A DNA stretch of 64,000 nucleotides from Pseudomonas mosselii (GTDB lineage Bacteria > Pseudomonadota > Gammaproteobacteria > Pseudomonadales > Pseudomonadaceae), in contig NZ_CP081966.1 in the NCBI RefSeq assembly GCF_019823065.1, forward strand, positions 5,921,501 through 5,985,500, in the 5' to 3' direction. The stretch's first letter is position 1, and every line of letters begins with the position of its first letter. Shown here in pieces: positions 8,807 to 18,593 of the stretch. The translations under genes and the position numbers were made by a program. Below the pieces are notes generated by a model. It saw only the letters and a list, made by a program, of their open reading frames with translations, was not told where the DNA came from and searched no databases.

Positions 8807-9946
8807 ATGTCCACTGTCCTTCCCGAAGATTCCGTCGGTCTGGTAACACCACAGATTGCCCGGTTCGATGAACCGCTGGCCCTGGCTTGTGGCCGCTCCC
8901 TGGCCTCGTACGAACTCATCTACGAAACCTATGGCACCCTCAACGCCGCCGCCAGCAATGCCGTGCTGATCTGCCATGCGTTGTCAGGCCATCACCATGC
9001 CGCCGGCTACCATGCCGCCACCGACCGCAAGCCAGGCTGGTGGGACAGCTGCATCGGCCCCGGCAAGCCGATCGACACCAACCGCTTCTTCGTGGTCAGC
9101 CTGAACAACCTGGGTGGCTGCAATGGCAGCACCGGCCCCAGCAGCCTCAATCCGGCCACCGGCAAGCCCTATGGCGCCGACTTCCCGGTGCTGACCGTGG
9201 AGGACTGGGTGCACAGCCAGGCGCGCCTGGCCGACCGACTGGGGATCCAGACCTGGGCCGCCATCGTTGGCGGCAGCCTCGGCGGCATGCAGGCCCTGCA
9301 GTGGACCATCACCTACCCGGACCGCGTGCGTCACTGCGTGGACATCGCCTCGGCGCCCAAGCTGTCGGCGCAGAACATCGCCTTCAACGAGGTCGCGCGC
9401 CAGGCCATTCTCACCGACCCCGAGTTCCACGGCGGCTCGTTCCAGGACCAGGGCGTGATTCCCAAGCGCGGCCTGATGCTGGCGCGCATGGTCGGCCACA
9501 TCACCTACCTGTCCGACGACTCGATGGGCGAGAAATTCGGCCGCGAACTCAAGAGCGACAAGCTCAACTACGACTTCCACAGCGTCGAGTTTCAGGTCGA
9601 GAGCTACCTGCGCTACCAGGGCGAGGAGTTCTCCGGCCGCTTCGACGCCAACACCTACCTGCTGATGACCAAGGCGCTGGACTACTTCGACCCGGCCGCG
9701 GCCCATGGCGGCGACCTGGCCGCGACCCTGGCCCACGTCACGGCGGACTACTGCATCATGTCGTTCACCACCGACTGGCGCTTCTCGCCAGCACGCTCGC
9801 GGGAGATCGTCGACGCCCTGATGGCCGCGCGCAAGAACGTCTGCTACCTGGACATCGACTCGCCCTACGGCCACGACGCCTTCCTCATCCCGACGCCCCG
9901 CTACATGCAGGGCTTCGCGAACTACATGAACCGCATCGCCCTCTGA
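8807..9946 (+). CDS. metX: Homoserine O-acyltransferase (MetX family)
   Basis: Activates the homoserine hydroxyl group in methionine synthesis. It is an alpha/beta hydrolase-fold enzyme of 379 residues. The nucleophile Ser157 lies in GGSLGGMQ, the His at about 356 in YGHDAFLI, and an Asp lies in SFTTDW. The family was historically called acetyltransferase. Many proteobacterial MetX enzymes instead use succinyl-CoA, so the acyl donor should not be assumed. metW follows after seven bases, and the two are normally co-transcribed and required together for methionine synthesis in Pseudomonas. Confidence 0.96.
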   Translation: MSTVLPEDSVGLVTPQIARFDEPLALACGRSLASYELIYETYGTLNAAASNAVLICHALSGHHHAAGYHAATDRKPGWWDSCIGPGKPIDTNRFFVVSLNNLGGCNGSTGPSSLNPATGKPYGADFPVLTVEDWVHSQARLADRLGIQTWAAIVGGSLGGMQALQWTITYPDRVRHCVDIASAPKLSAQNIAFNEVARQAILTDPEFHGGSFQDQGVIPKRGLMLARMVGHITYLSDDSMGEKFGRELKSDKLNYDFHSVEFQVESYLRYQGEEFSGRFDANTYLLMTKALDYFDPAAAHGGDLAATLAHVTADYCIMSFTTDWRFSPARSREIVDALMAARKNVCYLDIDSPYGHDAFLIPTPRYMQGFANYMNRIAL

Positions 9947-9953
9947 GGACCGC

Positions 9954-10574
9954 ATGAGAGCCGACCTGGAAATCATCCAAGACTGGATCCCCGCCGGCAG
10001 CCGGGTCCTCGACCTGGGCTGCGGCAACGGCGAACTGCTGGCCTCCTTGCGCGAGCGCAAGAACGTCACCGGCTATGGCCTGGAGATCGACGCCGACAAC
10101 ATCGCCGCCTGCGTGGCCAAAGGCGTCAACGTCATCGAGCAGGACCTGGACAAGGGCCTGGGCAACTTCGCCAGCAACAGTTTCGACGTGGTGGTCATGA
10201 CCCAGGCCCTGCAGGCCGTGGAGTACCCCGACCGGATCCTCGACGAGATGCTGCGGGTGGGTCGCCAGTGCATCATCACCTTCCCCAACTTCGGCCACTG
10301 GCGCTGCCGCTGGTACCTGGCGACCAAGGGTCGCATGCCGGTTTCGGACTTCATGCCGTATACCTGGTACAACACGCCGAACATCCACTTCTGCACCTTC
10401 GAGGACTTCGAGAACCTGTGCCACGAGCGTCATGCCAAGGTCCTCGACCGCCTGGCCGTCGACCGTCTACACCGTAACGGGTTGGGCGGGCGGCTTTGGC
10501 CTAATCTTCTAGGAGAGATCGGTATCTATCGGGTCAGCAGCCCGGGCCTGCAGGAGCATCAGCTCGCGGTCTGA
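9954..10574 (+). CDS. metW: Methionine biosynthesis protein MetW (methyltransferase fold)
   Basis: A 206-residue class I SAM-methyltransferase-fold protein. The nucleotide motif VLDLGCGNGELLASL is at about 19-33, and the family C-terminal block contains WYNTPNIHFCTFEDFENLC. MetW is genetically needed with MetX for homoserine acylation in several proteobacteria, and it is thought to assist MetX rather than methylate a known substrate. It is the second gene of the metX-metW-DUF4426-rdgB-hemW-DUF3392 run. Confidence 0.95.
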   Translation: MRADLEIIQDWIPAGSRVLDLGCGNGELLASLRERKNVTGYGLEIDADNIAACVAKGVNVIEQDLDKGLGNFASNSFDVVVMTQALQAVEYPDRILDEMLRVGRQCIITFPNFGHWRCRWYLATKGRMPVSDFMPYTWYNTPNIHFCTFEDFENLCHERHAKVLDRLAVDRLHRNGLGGRLWPNLLGEIGIYRVSSPGLQEHQLAV

Positions 10575-10599
10575 CCCTCGCGAACGGAGGAATGGGATC

Positions 10600-11034
10600 A
10601 TGCGTCGACTAGCACTGTTTCTGATCAGCCTATGCCTGGCCTTGCCGGTACTGGCTGCCGATGCCGCCAAGCCGGAGCGCAAGGAAGTGTTCGGCGACGT
10701 GACGGTCCACTACAGCGCCTTCACCTCGAGCATGCTGCAACCGGACATCGCCGCCGCCACGGGCCTGACCCGCAGCAAGAACCAGGGCGTGCTCAACATC
10801 GCCGTGCTCAAGGCCGAAAAGCCTTCGACAGCGGTCGTCAGCGGCACGGTGAAGGACCTGACCGGGCGCAGCAACCCGCTGTCGTTCAAGCAGATCACCG
10901 ACCAGGGCGCGGTCTACTACATTGCCCAGTTCAAGATCGACCAGGCCGAGACTGTCACCTTCGACATCAACGTCGAAACGGGTGGCGTCAGCCATAAACT
11001 CAGCTTCAACCAGGAAGTATTCCCAGGCGAATGA
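10600..11034 (+). CDS. DUF4426 secreted protein
   Basis: A 144-residue protein of unknown function. A clear signal peptide covers residues 1-20 ([20 protein letters not shown]). The mature part is predicted to be beta-rich, with the conserved blocks [18 protein letters not shown] and [20 protein letters not shown]. Those blocks match the DUF4426 family, which is common beside metW and rdgB in Pseudomonas. A periplasmic location is expected. Its stop codon overlaps the rdgB start, suggesting translational coupling. Confidence 0.85.
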   Translation: MRRLALFLISLCLALPVLAADAAKPERKEVFGDVTVHYSAFTSSMLQPDIAAATGLTRSKNQGVLNIAVLKAEKPSTAVVSGTVKDLTGRSNPLSFKQITDQGAVYYIAQFKIDQAETVTFDINVETGGVSHKLSFNQEVFPGE

Positions 11035-11627
11035 TGAATCTTACGCAACTCGTATTGGCCAGCCACAACGCCGGCAAGCTCAAGGAACTGCAGGCCATGC
11101 TCGGCGAGTCCGTGCACCTGCGTTCGATCGGCGAATTCAGCCAGGTGGAGCCGGAAGAGACCGGCCTGTCGTTCGTCGAAAACGCCATCCTCAAGGCGCG
11201 CAACGCCGCACGCATCTCCGGCCTGCCGGCCCTGGCCGACGACTCGGGCCTGGCGGTGGACTTCCTCGGCGGCGCGCCGGGCATCTACTCGGCGCGCTAC
11301 GCCGACGGCAAGGGCGACGCGGCAAACAACGCCAAGCTGCTCGAAGCGCTCAAGGACGTGCCTGAAGAACAGCGCGGCGCGCAGTTCGTCTGCGTCCTGG
11401 CCCTGGTGCGCCATGCCGACGATCCGCTGCCAATCCTCTGCGAAGGCCTGTGGCACGGTAGCATCCTGTTCGAGGCCAGCGGCGAGCATGGCTTCGGCTA
11501 TGACCCGCTGTTCTGGGTCCCGGAGCGCAACTGCTCCAGCGCCGACCTCGCTCCGGTCGACAAGAACCAGCTCAGCCACCGCGCCCGCGCCATGGCCCTG
11601 CTGCGTCAACGTCTGGGCCTGGCATGA
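11031..11627 (+). CDS. rdgB: XTP/dITP diphosphatase (non-canonical purine NTP pyrophosphatase)
   Basis: Hydrolyses dITP, XTP and related damaged purine nucleotides to monophosphates, keeping them out of DNA and RNA. It has 198 residues. The N-terminal motif [12 protein letters not shown] binds substrate, and the catalytic block is [29 protein letters not shown] and the C-terminal SHRARAM complete the family. Two adjacent ATG codons (11031 and 11034) are possible starts. The stop overlaps the hemW ATG in ATGA. Confidence 0.97.
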   Translation: MMNLTQLVLASHNAGKLKELQAMLGESVHLRSIGEFSQVEPEETGLSFVENAILKARNAARISGLPALADDSGLAVDFLGGAPGIYSARYADGKGDAANNAKLLEALKDVPEEQRGAQFVCVLALVRHADDPLPILCEGLWHGSILFEASGEHGFGYDPLFWVPERNCSSADLAPVDKNQLSHRARAMALLRQRLGLA

Positions 11628-12802
11628 CCGAAAAGCTGTTCGTGCAACCGGCGGGCCTGATCCTTCCCGAGCTACCGCCGCTGTCGCTGTACATCCATAT
11701 ACCCTGGTGCGTGCGCAAATGCCCGTACTGCGACTTCAACTCGCACCAGGCAGGCCCCACGCTACCAGAAGCCGAATACATCGACGCCCTGCTGGCCGAT
11801 CTCGACCAGGAACTGCCTGCCGTCCAGGGTCGTTCCATCAGCACGATCTTCTTCGGCGGCGGCACCCCCAGCCTGTTCAGCGCTGATGCGCTGGGTCGCC
11901 TGCTGCGCGGAGTCGAGCAACGCATCCCGTTCGCCCCGGACATCGAGATCACCCTCGAGGCCAACCCAGGCACCTTCGAGCAGGAGAAGTTCAAGGCCTA
12001 CCGGCAGACCGGCATCAACCGCCTGTCCATCGGCGTGCAGAGTTTCCAGCCTGCCAAGCTCGAGAAGCTCGGGCGCATCCACAATGGTGCCGAAGCGGTA
12101 CGCGCCGCCGACATGGCCCGTGCGGCAGGCTTCGACAACTTCAACCTGGACCTGATGCACGGCTTGCCGGACCAGTCGCTCGACGACGCCCTGGGCGACC
12201 TGCGTCAGGCCATCGAACTGGCGCCGACGCACCTGTCCTGGTACCAGTTGACGGTAGAGCCGAACACGGTGTTCTGGAACCAGCCGCCCGAGCTGCCCGA
12301 GGACGACATCCTCTGGGATATCCAGGAAGCCGGCCAGGCGCTGATGGCCGAGCACGGTTACCGCCAGTACGAAGTCTCGGCCTACGCCCAGGCCGACCGT
12401 GCCGCGCGGCACAACCTGAACTACTGGCGCTTCGGCGACTTCATCGGCATCGGTGCCGGCGCCCATGGCAAACTGTCGTTCCCCGACGGACGCATCCTGC
12501 GCACCTGGAAGACCCGCCTGCCCAAGGACTACCTGAACCCGGCCAAGCCGTTCAAGGCCGGCGAGAAGCTGTTGCCGGCCGATGAGCTACCCTTCGAGTT
12601 CCTGATGAACGCCCTGCGCCTCACCGACGGGGTGGAAGCCGAACTGTTCAGCCTGCGCACCGGCCTGCCCCTGGCGCAGCTGGCCGAAGCCCGCCGTGAA
12701 GCCGAACAAAAAGGCCTTTTGCGGGTCGAACCGGATCGGCTGGCAGCCACGCCGCGCGGCCAGCTGTTCCTCAACGACCTGCTGCAGTACTTCTTGAATT
12801 AA
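11624..12802 (+). CDS. hemW: Radical-SAM heme chaperone HemW
   Basis: A radical-SAM family protein that binds heme and is proposed to insert it into respiratory enzymes. It resembles HemN but is not a coproporphyrinogen oxidase. It has 392 residues. The iron-sulfur motif is Cys29-x3-Cys33-x2-Cys36 ([10 protein letters not shown]). HemW-type CxxxCxxC lacks the extra cysteine of true HemN. The blocks [10 protein letters not shown] and LEANPGTFE belong to the SAM-binding barrel. The C-terminal HemW domain ends at [10 protein letters not shown]. It overlaps rdgB by four bases. Confidence 0.96.
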   Translation: MTEKLFVQPAGLILPELPPLSLYIHIPWCVRKCPYCDFNSHQAGPTLPEAEYIDALLADLDQELPAVQGRSISTIFFGGGTPSLFSADALGRLLRGVEQRIPFAPDIEITLEANPGTFEQEKFKAYRQTGINRLSIGVQSFQPAKLEKLGRIHNGAEAVRAADMARAAGFDNFNLDLMHGLPDQSLDDALGDLRQAIELAPTHLSWYQLTVEPNTVFWNQPPELPEDDILWDIQEAGQALMAEHGYRQYEVSAYAQADRAARHNLNYWRFGDFIGIGAGAHGKLSFPDGRILRTWKTRLPKDYLNPAKPFKAGEKLLPADELPFEFLMNALRLTDGVEAELFSLRTGLPLAQLAEARREAEQKGLLRVEPDRLAATPRGQLFLNDLLQYFLN

Positions 12803-12811
12803 GGATGACCC

Positions 12812-13138
12812 ATGGACCTGGTACTTGACCTGCTCTCGACCGTTTCCCGCTGGAGCCGCAGCAACCTGTCGGAAATCTCGCTGGCCCTGGTGGGCTGCCT
12901 GCTGGTGCTGTTCGGCACCGATATCAAGGGTTGGGTGGAAGGCCGCCTGGGTGGTCTGGCCGGCGCCCTGCGGGTGCCGTTCATGGCGCTGCTGGTGATG
13001 ATCGGCAGCGGCGCGGCACTGATCTATGCGACGCCGTGGATCGTGAAGGGGCTGGGGCAGTTCAACAACTATGCGCTGGCACCGGTGCTGCTGGTGGTGC
13101 TGGTATTGATTGGGGTCGTCGCTGATCGGCGGGGCTGA
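12812..13138 (+). CDS. DUF3392 membrane protein
   Basis: A 108-residue inner-membrane protein with three to four hydrophobic segments (about 18-35, 52-73 and 82-103). The sequence fits the DUF3392 family, which follows hemW in many pseudomonads. Function is unknown. An AAGGA ribosome site precedes the ATG. It is the last gene of the metX operon and is followed by a mismatched hairpin at 13152-13175. Confidence 0.8.
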   Translation: MDLVLDLLSTVSRWSRSNLSEISLALVGCLLVLFGTDIKGWVEGRLGGLAGALRVPFMALLVMIGSGAALIYATPWIVKGLGQFNNYALAPVLLVVLVLIGVVADRRG

Positions 13139-13193
13139 CTGCTTGCTAAAAGCCGCCCTGGCGAGCCAGGACGGCTTCTCACCCGACTAACCC

Positions 13194-13295
13194 TTAGCGG
13201 GCATCGTCAAAGTGATCGCGCAGGAAGTCCCTGGCGGTCCTGAAAACGATCAGGATCCGAACCAGCGTCCAGACGCGGCTCAGCGTATTCAGCAA
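13194..13295 (-). CDS. Candidate small ORF, amphipathic 33-residue peptide
   Basis: A 33-codon frame with a TTG start at 13295 and a TAA at 13194. AGGA lies five bases before the TTG, and the peptide begins LLNTLSRVWTLVRILIVF. Its first half is hydrophobic with regularly spaced Arg, and the end is charged (RDHFDDAR). It has no ATG, and the frame is open upstream for only eight more codons before a TAG. It could be a genuine membrane-active small protein, the tail of a decayed gene, or chance. No family is recognised. Confidence 0.25.
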   Translation of the reverse strand: MLNTLSRVWTLVRILIVFRTARDFLRDHFDDAR

Positions 13296-13386
13296 ACGCG
13301 TCCTGTATTCGAGGCCATCCTAAGATCCAGTTGTGACTGTCTCCAGTGGTGTTCGTGGGATAGGCTTCGTAACCCGAGGCCCGCAT

Positions 13387-13418
13387 AAAAAAACCGCCCT
13401 TCTCAAGGCGGTTTTTTT
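13387..13418. terminator. Bidirectional terminator downstream of trmB
   Basis: AAAAAAACCGCC at 13387-13398 pairs with GGCGGTTTTTTT at 13407-13418. It serves the thiS-thiG-trmB transcript on the minus strand. Confidence 0.85.
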
Positions 13419-13466
13419 GTACCTGCAATCTCGCAGGCTTGAAGGACAGCGCCGAACGAATCCGGC

Positions 13467-14189
13467 TCAGCTCACCTTCTCGAACTTCAAGTCCCACACC
13501 CCATGCCCAAGGCGCTCCCCACGGCGCTCGAACTTGGTGATCGGCCGTTCTTCCGGGCGCGGTACATAGGCGCCATCAGCCGCCTGGTTGCGATAGCCTG
13601 GCGCTGCGCTCATCACTTCCAGCATGTATTCGGCATAGGGCTCCCAGTCGGTCGCCATGTGGAATACGCCACCGGGCTTGAGCTTGCGGCGCACCAGCTC
13701 GGCGAACTCCAGTTGAACGATCCGGCGCTTGTGGTGACGGGCCTTATGCCACGGATCCGGGAAGAACAGCATCAGGCGGTCGAGGCTGTTGTCGGCCACG
13801 CAGCGGTTAAGCACTTCGATGGCATCGCAATCGTAAACCCGCAGGTTCTTCAAGCCCTGGGTCAGCACGCCATTTAGCAACGCACCGACACCCGGACGGT
13901 GCACTTCGACGCCGATAAAGTCCAGCTCCGGCGAGGCGGCTGCCATCTCCAGCAGCGAGTGCCCCATACCGAAGCCGATCTCCAGGGTGCGCGGCGCCGA
14001 ACGGCCGAACACCTGGTCGTAGTCCACCGGGCTGTCGGTCAGCGGCAGGATGAACAGCGGACCACCCTGCTCCAGGCCGCGTTGCTGGCCTTCGGTCATG
14101 CGCCCGGCGCGCATCACGAAGCTCTTGATGCGGCGGTGCGGGCGGGCTTCGCCGTCTTCGGTGATCGGCGTTTCTTGCGATTCAGTCAT
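13467..14189 (-). CDS. trmB: tRNA (guanine-N7-)-methyltransferase
   Basis: Methylates G46 of tRNA variable loops. It is a 240-residue SAM-dependent enzyme with the SAM motif [14 protein letters not shown] and the substrate block [18 protein letters not shown]. The C-terminal signature is [17 protein letters not shown]. It lies directly downstream of thiG with a nine-base gap and shares its transcript. Confidence 0.97.
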   Translation of the reverse strand: MTESQETPITEDGEARPHRRIKSFVMRAGRMTEGQQRGLEQGGPLFILPLTDSPVDYDQVFGRSAPRTLEIGFGMGHSLLEMAAASPELDFIGVEVHRPGVGALLNGVLTQGLKNLRVYDCDAIEVLNRCVADNSLDRLMLFFPDPWHKARHHKRRIVQLEFAELVRRKLKPGGVFHMATDWEPYAEYMLEVMSAAPGYRNQAADGAYVPRPEERPITKFERRGERLGHGVWDLKFEKVS

Positions 14190-14198
14190 CTGGGGCTC

Positions 14199-15011
14199 TT
14201 ACTTGATCAGACCTTCCAGCGGCGAGGACGCGCTGGCATAGAGTTTCTTCGGCATGCGCCCGGCGAGATACGCCATGCGGCCGGCAAGGATGGCGTGCTT
14301 CATGGCCTCGGCCATCAGCACTGGCTGCTGGGCGTGGGCAATGGCCGAGTTCATCAGCACTGCCTCGCACCCCATCTCCATGGCGATGGTGGCGTCGGAA
14401 GCAGTACCCACGCCAGCATCGACCAGCACCGGCACCTTGGATTCCTCGAGGATGATCTGCAGGTTGTAGGGGTTGCAGATACCCAGGCCGGTGCCGATCA
14501 GGCCGGCCAGCGGCATGACGGCAATGCAGCCGGCTTCGGCCAGCTGGCGGGCGATGATCGGGTCATCGCTGGTGTAGACCATCACGTCGAAGCCGTCCTT
14601 GACCAGCACTTCGGCGGCCTTGAGGGTTTCGATCACATTGGGGAACAGGGTCTTCTGGTCGGCCAGCACTTCCAGCTTCACCAGTGTCCGCTCCTCGTGG
14701 GACTTGTGCCCGTCGAGCAGCTCACGGGCCAGGCGGCAGGTACGCACCGCCTCGACCGCATCGAAGCAACCCGCGGTGTTCGGCAGGATGGTGTACTTGT
14801 CGGGCGACAGCACATCGAGCAGGTTCGGTTCGCCCGCGTTCTGGCCGAGGTTGGTGCGACGCACGGCCACGGTGACGATCTCGGCACCCGAGGCCTCGGT
14901 GGCCAGGCGGGTTTCTTCCATGTCACGGTACTTGCCGGTGCCGACCAGCAGGCGCGACTGGAAAGTGCGCCCGGCCAGGACGAAAGGCTTGTCGCTGCGA
15001 ACGTTGCTCAT
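14199..15011 (-). CDS. thiG: Thiazole synthase
   Basis: Builds the thiazole ring of thiamine from deoxyxylulose phosphate, the ThiS thiocarboxylate and dehydroglycine. It is a 270-residue TIM barrel, with the Schiff-base lysine at about Lys112 in [10 protein letters not shown]. The phosphate-binding end is [19 protein letters not shown]. The ATG at 15011 ([10 protein letters not shown]) is preferred over an upstream in-frame extension to 15068 because it matches the family start. The carrier gene thiS lies just upstream. Confidence 0.97.
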   Translation of the reverse strand: MSNVRSDKPFVLAGRTFQSRLLVGTGKYRDMEETRLATEASGAEIVTVAVRRTNLGQNAGEPNLLDVLSPDKYTILPNTAGCFDAVEAVRTCRLARELLDGHKSHEERTLVKLEVLADQKTLFPNVIETLKAAEVLVKDGFDVMVYTSDDPIIARQLAEAGCIAVMPLAGLIGTGLGICNPYNLQIILEESKVPVLVDAGVGTASDATIAMEMGCEAVLMNSAIAHAQQPVLMAEAMKHAILAGRMAYLAGRMPKKLYASASSPLEGLIK

Positions 15012-15064
15012 CGATGTTCCTCTGGAAAGGTTACGGGGCTTCTGGATGAATCGGCGAGACGTGC

Positions 15065-15265
15065 TCAACCACCGCCAATGGCATGAACCACTTCGACCTG
15101 GTCGCCTTCGCTCAATCGCGTGCTCTCGTGCTGGCTGCGCGGCACGATGTCCAGGTTCAGTTCAACCGCCACCCGGCGACCAGCCAGCTCCAGCCGGCCC
15201 AGCAGCGCCGCGACGCTCTCGCCGTCGGGCAGTTCGTAAGGCTCACCGTTCAATTGAATGCGCAT
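15065..15265 (-). CDS. thiS: Sulfur carrier protein ThiS
   Basis: A 66-residue ubiquitin-like sulfur carrier. After adenylation and sulfuration its C-terminal Gly-Gly (VVHAIGGG) supplies sulfur to ThiG. The start [15 protein letters not shown] at 15265 is typical; the frame runs open further upstream without homology. No TPP-riboswitch-like conserved core was noticed in the short leader. Confidence 0.95.
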   Translation of the reverse strand: MRIQLNGEPYELPDGESVAALLGRLELAGRRVAVELNLDIVPRSQHESTRLSEGDQVEVVHAIGGG

Positions 15266-15367
15266 GCGCACGGCCACCATTGTTCTTTGGGGCCCGCATT
15301 CTAGCCCCGATCCACCTCGCAACCCAAGGGCGATGCGCGCCATTAGTCGCGATTGTGGACCGTTCGG

Positions 15368-15739
15368 TCAGCCCAGGCGCCAGGCGGCCAGGCCCAGGCA
15401 CAGCCAGCCGGCGAGCAAGCACAGGCCGCCCAGCGGAGTGATCATGCCGAGCTTGCTCAGACCGCTCAGGGTCAGTACGTAGAGGCTACCGGAGAACAGC
15501 AGGATACCCACCGCGAACAGACCGCCGGCCCAGCCGACCAGGCGCCCCGGCAGGTGCGCCGACAGCACCGCCACCGCGAGGATCGCCAGTGCGTGCACCA
15601 GTTGGTAGCTCACGCCGGTATGGAAGATCGCCAGGTAGTCGGCGCTGAGACGGCTCTTCAGGCCATGGGCGGCGAAGGCGCCGAGGGCCACGCCGGTAAA
15701 ACCGAAGAACGCGGCGAGCATCAGGAAGCTGCGAAGCAT
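15368..15739 (-). CDS. DUF423 membrane protein
   Basis: A 123-residue inner-membrane protein with four predicted helices. It starts MLRSFLMLAAFFGFTGVALGAFAAHGLK, whose GAFAAHGL block is diagnostic of DUF423 (YgdD-like). A second conserved element is FHTGVSYQLVHALAIL. Function is unknown. The frame continues upstream, but the ATG at 15739 matches the family start. It is divergent from mtgA. Confidence 0.9.
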   Translation of the reverse strand: MLRSFLMLAAFFGFTGVALGAFAAHGLKSRLSADYLAIFHTGVSYQLVHALAILAVAVLSAHLPGRLVGWAGGLFAVGILLFSGSLYVLTLSGLSKLGMITPLGGLCLLAGWLCLGLAAWRLG

Positions 15740-15803
15740 GGGACGACTCCTCGGGAGGGGTCTGTATAATGGCCCGTTCCAACGGTCCGGCCAAGCCATC
15801 ACC

Positions 15804-16514
15804 ATGCTCTCATCTCTCCTGCGCCGCCTCTCCCGCGCCCTGCTCTGGTTCGCCGCCGGCAGCGCCGCCGTGGTCCTGGTGCTGCGCTGGGTTCCACCGC
15901 CCGGCACCGCGCTGATGGTCGAGCGCAAGGTGGAGTCATGGTTCAGCGGCGAGCCCATCGACCTGCAACGCGACTGGACGCCCTGGGAGGACATCTCCGA
16001 CGAACTCAAGGTCGCGGTCATCGCCGGCGAGGACCAGAAGTTCGCCAGCCACTGGGGCTTCGACATCCCGGCGATCCAGGCGGCGCTGGCCTACAACGAG
16101 CGTGGCGGCAAGGTGCGTGGCGCCAGCACGCTGACCCAGCAGGTGGCCAAGAACCTGTTCCTGTGGTCCGGACGCAGTTGGCTGCGCAAGGGGCTGGAGG
16201 CCTGGTTCACCGCGCTGATCGAGCTGTTCTGGTCGAAGGAACGGATTCTCGAGGTCTACCTGAACAGCGCCGAATGGGGCAAGGGCGTGTTCGGTGCCCA
16301 GGCCGCGGCACGCTACCACTTCGGCGTGGACGCCAGCCGCCTGACGCGACAACAGGCCGCACAACTCGCCGCGGTGCTGCCTAGCCCGATCAAATGGAGT
16401 GCCAGCCGGCCAAGCGCCTATGTGGCGAGCCGCGCGGGGTGGATTCGCCGGCAGATGAGCCAGCTGGGTGGGCCGAGCTACCTGATGCAACTGGATACTT
16501 CGCGCAGGCTTTGA
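15804..16514 (+). CDS. mtgA: Monofunctional peptidoglycan transglycosylase
   Basis: A GT51 glycosyltransferase that polymerises lipid II into glycan strands, anchored in the inner membrane. It has 236 residues. The membrane anchor is at about 12-30. The catalytic Glu76 lies in AGEDQKFASHWG. The second motif, GASTLTQQVAKNLFL, and the third, KERILEVYLNSAEWG, are intact. There is no penicillin-binding transpeptidase domain. The ATG at 15804 gives the family start; the open frame extends to 15738. Confidence 0.96.
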   Translation: MLSSLLRRLSRALLWFAAGSAAVVLVLRWVPPPGTALMVERKVESWFSGEPIDLQRDWTPWEDISDELKVAVIAGEDQKFASHWGFDIPAIQAALAYNERGGKVRGASTLTQQVAKNLFLWSGRSWLRKGLEAWFTALIELFWSKERILEVYLNSAEWGKGVFGAQAAARYHFGVDASRLTRQQAAQLAAVLPSPIKWSASRPSAYVASRAGWIRRQMSQLGGPSYLMQLDTSRRL

Positions 16515-16542
16515 GGCACGCTCCCACGCGCCACAACACACG

Positions 16543-16579
16543 AAAAAGCCGCTGTCTCTTGCGAGAACAGCGGCTTTTT
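16543..16579. terminator. Bidirectional terminator between mtgA and rpoH
   Basis: AAAAAGCCGCTGT at 16543-16555 pairs with ACAGCGGCTTTTT at 16567-16579. It has a 13-bp stem with A and T tracts on both sides, and sits between convergent genes. Confidence 0.92.
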
Positions 16580-16598
16580 CACTCCAGCCAGGCGCCGA

Positions 16599-17453
16599 TC
16601 AGATCGTGATCAATGCCTTGACCTTGTTCATCGCGTTCTTCTCCAGCTGGCGAATACGCTCGGCCGAAACGCTGTATTTCTCCGCCAGCTCATGCAGCGT
16701 GGCCTTTTCCTCGGCCAGCCAGCGCTGATAAAGGATATCGCGACTGCGATCGTCCAGGCCTTGCAGCGCTTCATGCAGGTTGCTGGTGGAGTTGTCGCTC
16801 CAATCGGCGTCCTCCAGCTGCACGGCCGGGTCGTAGCGGTGGTCTTCCAGGTAATGCGCGGGCGACTGGAAGGCACTGTCGTCGTCGGCTTCGGCCGCCG
16901 GGTCAAAGGCCATGTCCTGGCCGCTCAGGCGGCTTTCCATCTCGCGTACTTCACGGGGCTCGACACCAAGGCTTTCGGCCACGCGATGCACTTCGTCGTT
17001 ATTCAACCAGGCCAGACGTTTCTTCTGGCTGCGCAGGTTGAAGAACAGCTTGCGCTGGGCCTTGGTGGTGGCCACCTTGACGATGCGCCAGTTGCGCAGG
17101 ATGAACTCGTGGATCTCGGCTTTGATCCAGTGCACCGCGAAGGACACCAGACGCACGCCCATTTCCGGGTTGAAACGCTTTACCGCCTTCATCAGGCCGA
17201 CGTTGCCTTCCTGGATCAGGTCGGCCTGGGCCAGCCCGTAGCCTGCATAGCTACGGGCGATGTGTACGACGAAACGCAGGTGGGCCATCACCATTTGCCG
17301 AGCGGCCTCGAGATCCTGCTCGTAATAGAGACGCTCGGCCAGATCACGCTCCTGCTCCGGCGACAGCAATGGGATGCTGTTGACCGTGTGCACATAGGCT
17401 TCCAGGTTTGCACCGGGAACCAGGGCATAGGCAGGTTGCAACGATGTGGTCAT
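16599..17453 (-). CDS. rpoH: RNA polymerase heat-shock sigma factor (sigma-32)
   Basis: Directs RNA polymerase to heat-shock promoters. It has 284 residues. Region 2 includes [19 protein letters not shown] and [15 protein letters not shown]. The RpoH box ([16 protein letters not shown]) distinguishes it from other sigma-70 members. Region 4 ends with [20 protein letters not shown]. It sits downstream of ftsX as in other gammaproteobacteria, and a 111-bp gap gives room for its own promoters; a TTGACA on the minus strand at 17542-17547 is a possible -35 element. Any translational thermometer in the 5' region cannot be judged by eye. Confidence 0.98.
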   Translation of the reverse strand: MTTSLQPAYALVPGANLEAYVHTVNSIPLLSPEQERDLAERLYYEQDLEAARQMVMAHLRFVVHIARSYAGYGLAQADLIQEGNVGLMKAVKRFNPEMGVRLVSFAVHWIKAEIHEFILRNWRIVKVATTKAQRKLFFNLRSQKKRLAWLNNDEVHRVAESLGVEPREVREMESRLSGQDMAFDPAAEADDDSAFQSPAHYLEDHRYDPAVQLEDADWSDNSTSNLHEALQGLDDRSRDILYQRWLAEEKATLHELAEKYSVSAERIRQLEKNAMNKVKALITI

Positions 17454-17564
17454 TCAAGTACCTCCAGCTTACAGACTCGTGCCTTGTGGGCACTGCCAGC
17501 ATAGACAAGGAACCGTTGTACAAGTTCCAGGATGAAAAATTTGTCAATACTGGCCATGAAACAT

Positions 17565-18593
17565 TTATCGCGGTGCCAGCTCGTTCAAGTGACGAGCGAC
17601 GGCGATCCATGCACCGATATACCCCAACAACACCGCCCCGATCAAGAGTGAAAGGCCATCCGAGGCCGGTACGCCACCCAGGGCGAAATCACTGCCATAC
17701 AGCCCGGACAGCCCGACCACCGCGTCGTTCAGCCAGTTCAGGCCGAACGCCAGGATGCCCCAGGCCAGCACGCCCGCACCCAGGCCGTACAGGGCGCCCA
17801 TGTACAGGAAAGGCCGGCGTACGTAGCTGTCGGTGCCGCCGACGAGCTTGATCACTTCGATCTCGACCCGGCGGTTTTCGATATGTAGACGAATTGTGTT
17901 ACCGATTACTAACAGCAGAGCGGAAATCAGCATTACCGCCAGGCCGAAGACGAACCGGTCTCCCAGCTTGAGAATCGCCGCCAGGCGCTCGACCCACACC
18001 AGGTCCAGCTGCGCCGCTTCCACCCGCGGCAGCTCGGACAGACGCTGACGCAAGGCTTCCAGGGCCGGCTTGTCGACCTCGGTCGGGGTCACCACCACCA
18101 CGCCGGGCAGTGGATTGTCCGGCAACTCGCGCAGCGCCTCGCCCAGGCCTGACTGCTGCTGGAACTCTTCCAGCGCCTGCTCGCGACTGACGTACTGGGC
18201 CTCGGCGACGCCCGGCATGCCCTTGATCTCGTCACGCAAGGCCTCGCCATCACGGCTGCTGGCATCAAGCTTGAGATACAACGAAATCTGTGCCGCGCGC
18301 TGCCAGGAACCGCCGAGTTTCTCGACGTTCTTCAGCAGCAGCGACAGGCCCATGGGCATGCTCAGCGCCACAGCCATCACCAGGCAGGTGAAGAAACTGC
18401 CGATCGGCTGCTTGCCCAGCCGGCGCAGGCTGTCGGCCAGGCTGGCGCGGTGGCTTTCCAGCCAGGCGTGCAGCAGGGTGCTGAAGTCCGGGCCGTCATC
18501 GTCGTGGTCGCCACGCTTCTTCTTCGCCGGTTGCGGGTCGGCGGCTTTCGGCGCCACGCGCTCGGAAACCTTTGGTGTACGTGTGGTGCTCAT
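17565..18593 (-). CDS. ftsX: Cell-division ABC-transporter-like permease FtsX
   Basis: Inner-membrane partner of FtsE; the complex links the Z-ring to activation of periplasmic amidases. It has 342 residues with a charged cytoplasmic N-terminus. The first membrane span is at about 70-90 (FTCLVMAVALSMPMGLSLLL), then comes a periplasmic loop of roughly 110 residues, then three spans at the C-terminal end. The start overlaps the ftsE stop by four bases, so the pair is translationally coupled. Confidence 0.96.
   Translation of the reverse strand: MSTTRTPKVSERVAPKAADPQPAKKKRGDHDDDGPDFSTLLHAWLESHRASLADSLRRLGKQPIGSFFTCLVMAVALSMPMGLSLLLKNVEKLGGSWQRAAQISLYLKLDASSRDGEALRDEIKGMPGVAEAQYVSREQALEEFQQQSGLGEALRELPDNPLPGVVVVTPTEVDKPALEALRQRLSELPRVEAAQLDLVWVERLAAILKLGDRFVFGLAVMLISALLLVIGNTIRLHIENRRVEIEVIKLVGGTDSYVRRPFLYMGALYGLGAGVLAWGILAFGLNWLNDAVVGLSGLYGSDFALGGVPASDGLSLLIGAVLLGYIGAWIAVARHLNELAPR

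Larger units (their letters stand above)
13139..13466. other. Intergenic region between convergent DUF3392 and trmB
   Basis: This 328-bp stretch holds an imperfect hairpin (GCCGCCCTGG/CCAGGACGGC, 13152-13175) that could end the metX operon. It also holds a candidate 33-codon minus-strand ORF (13194-13295) and a strong bidirectional terminator (13387-13418). Nothing else was recognised. Confidence 0.6.

Noticed and set aside
15266..15367. TPP riboswitch before thiS
   Set aside because: The 102-base gap shows no CUGAGA-like or other TPP-box conserved elements on the minus strand.
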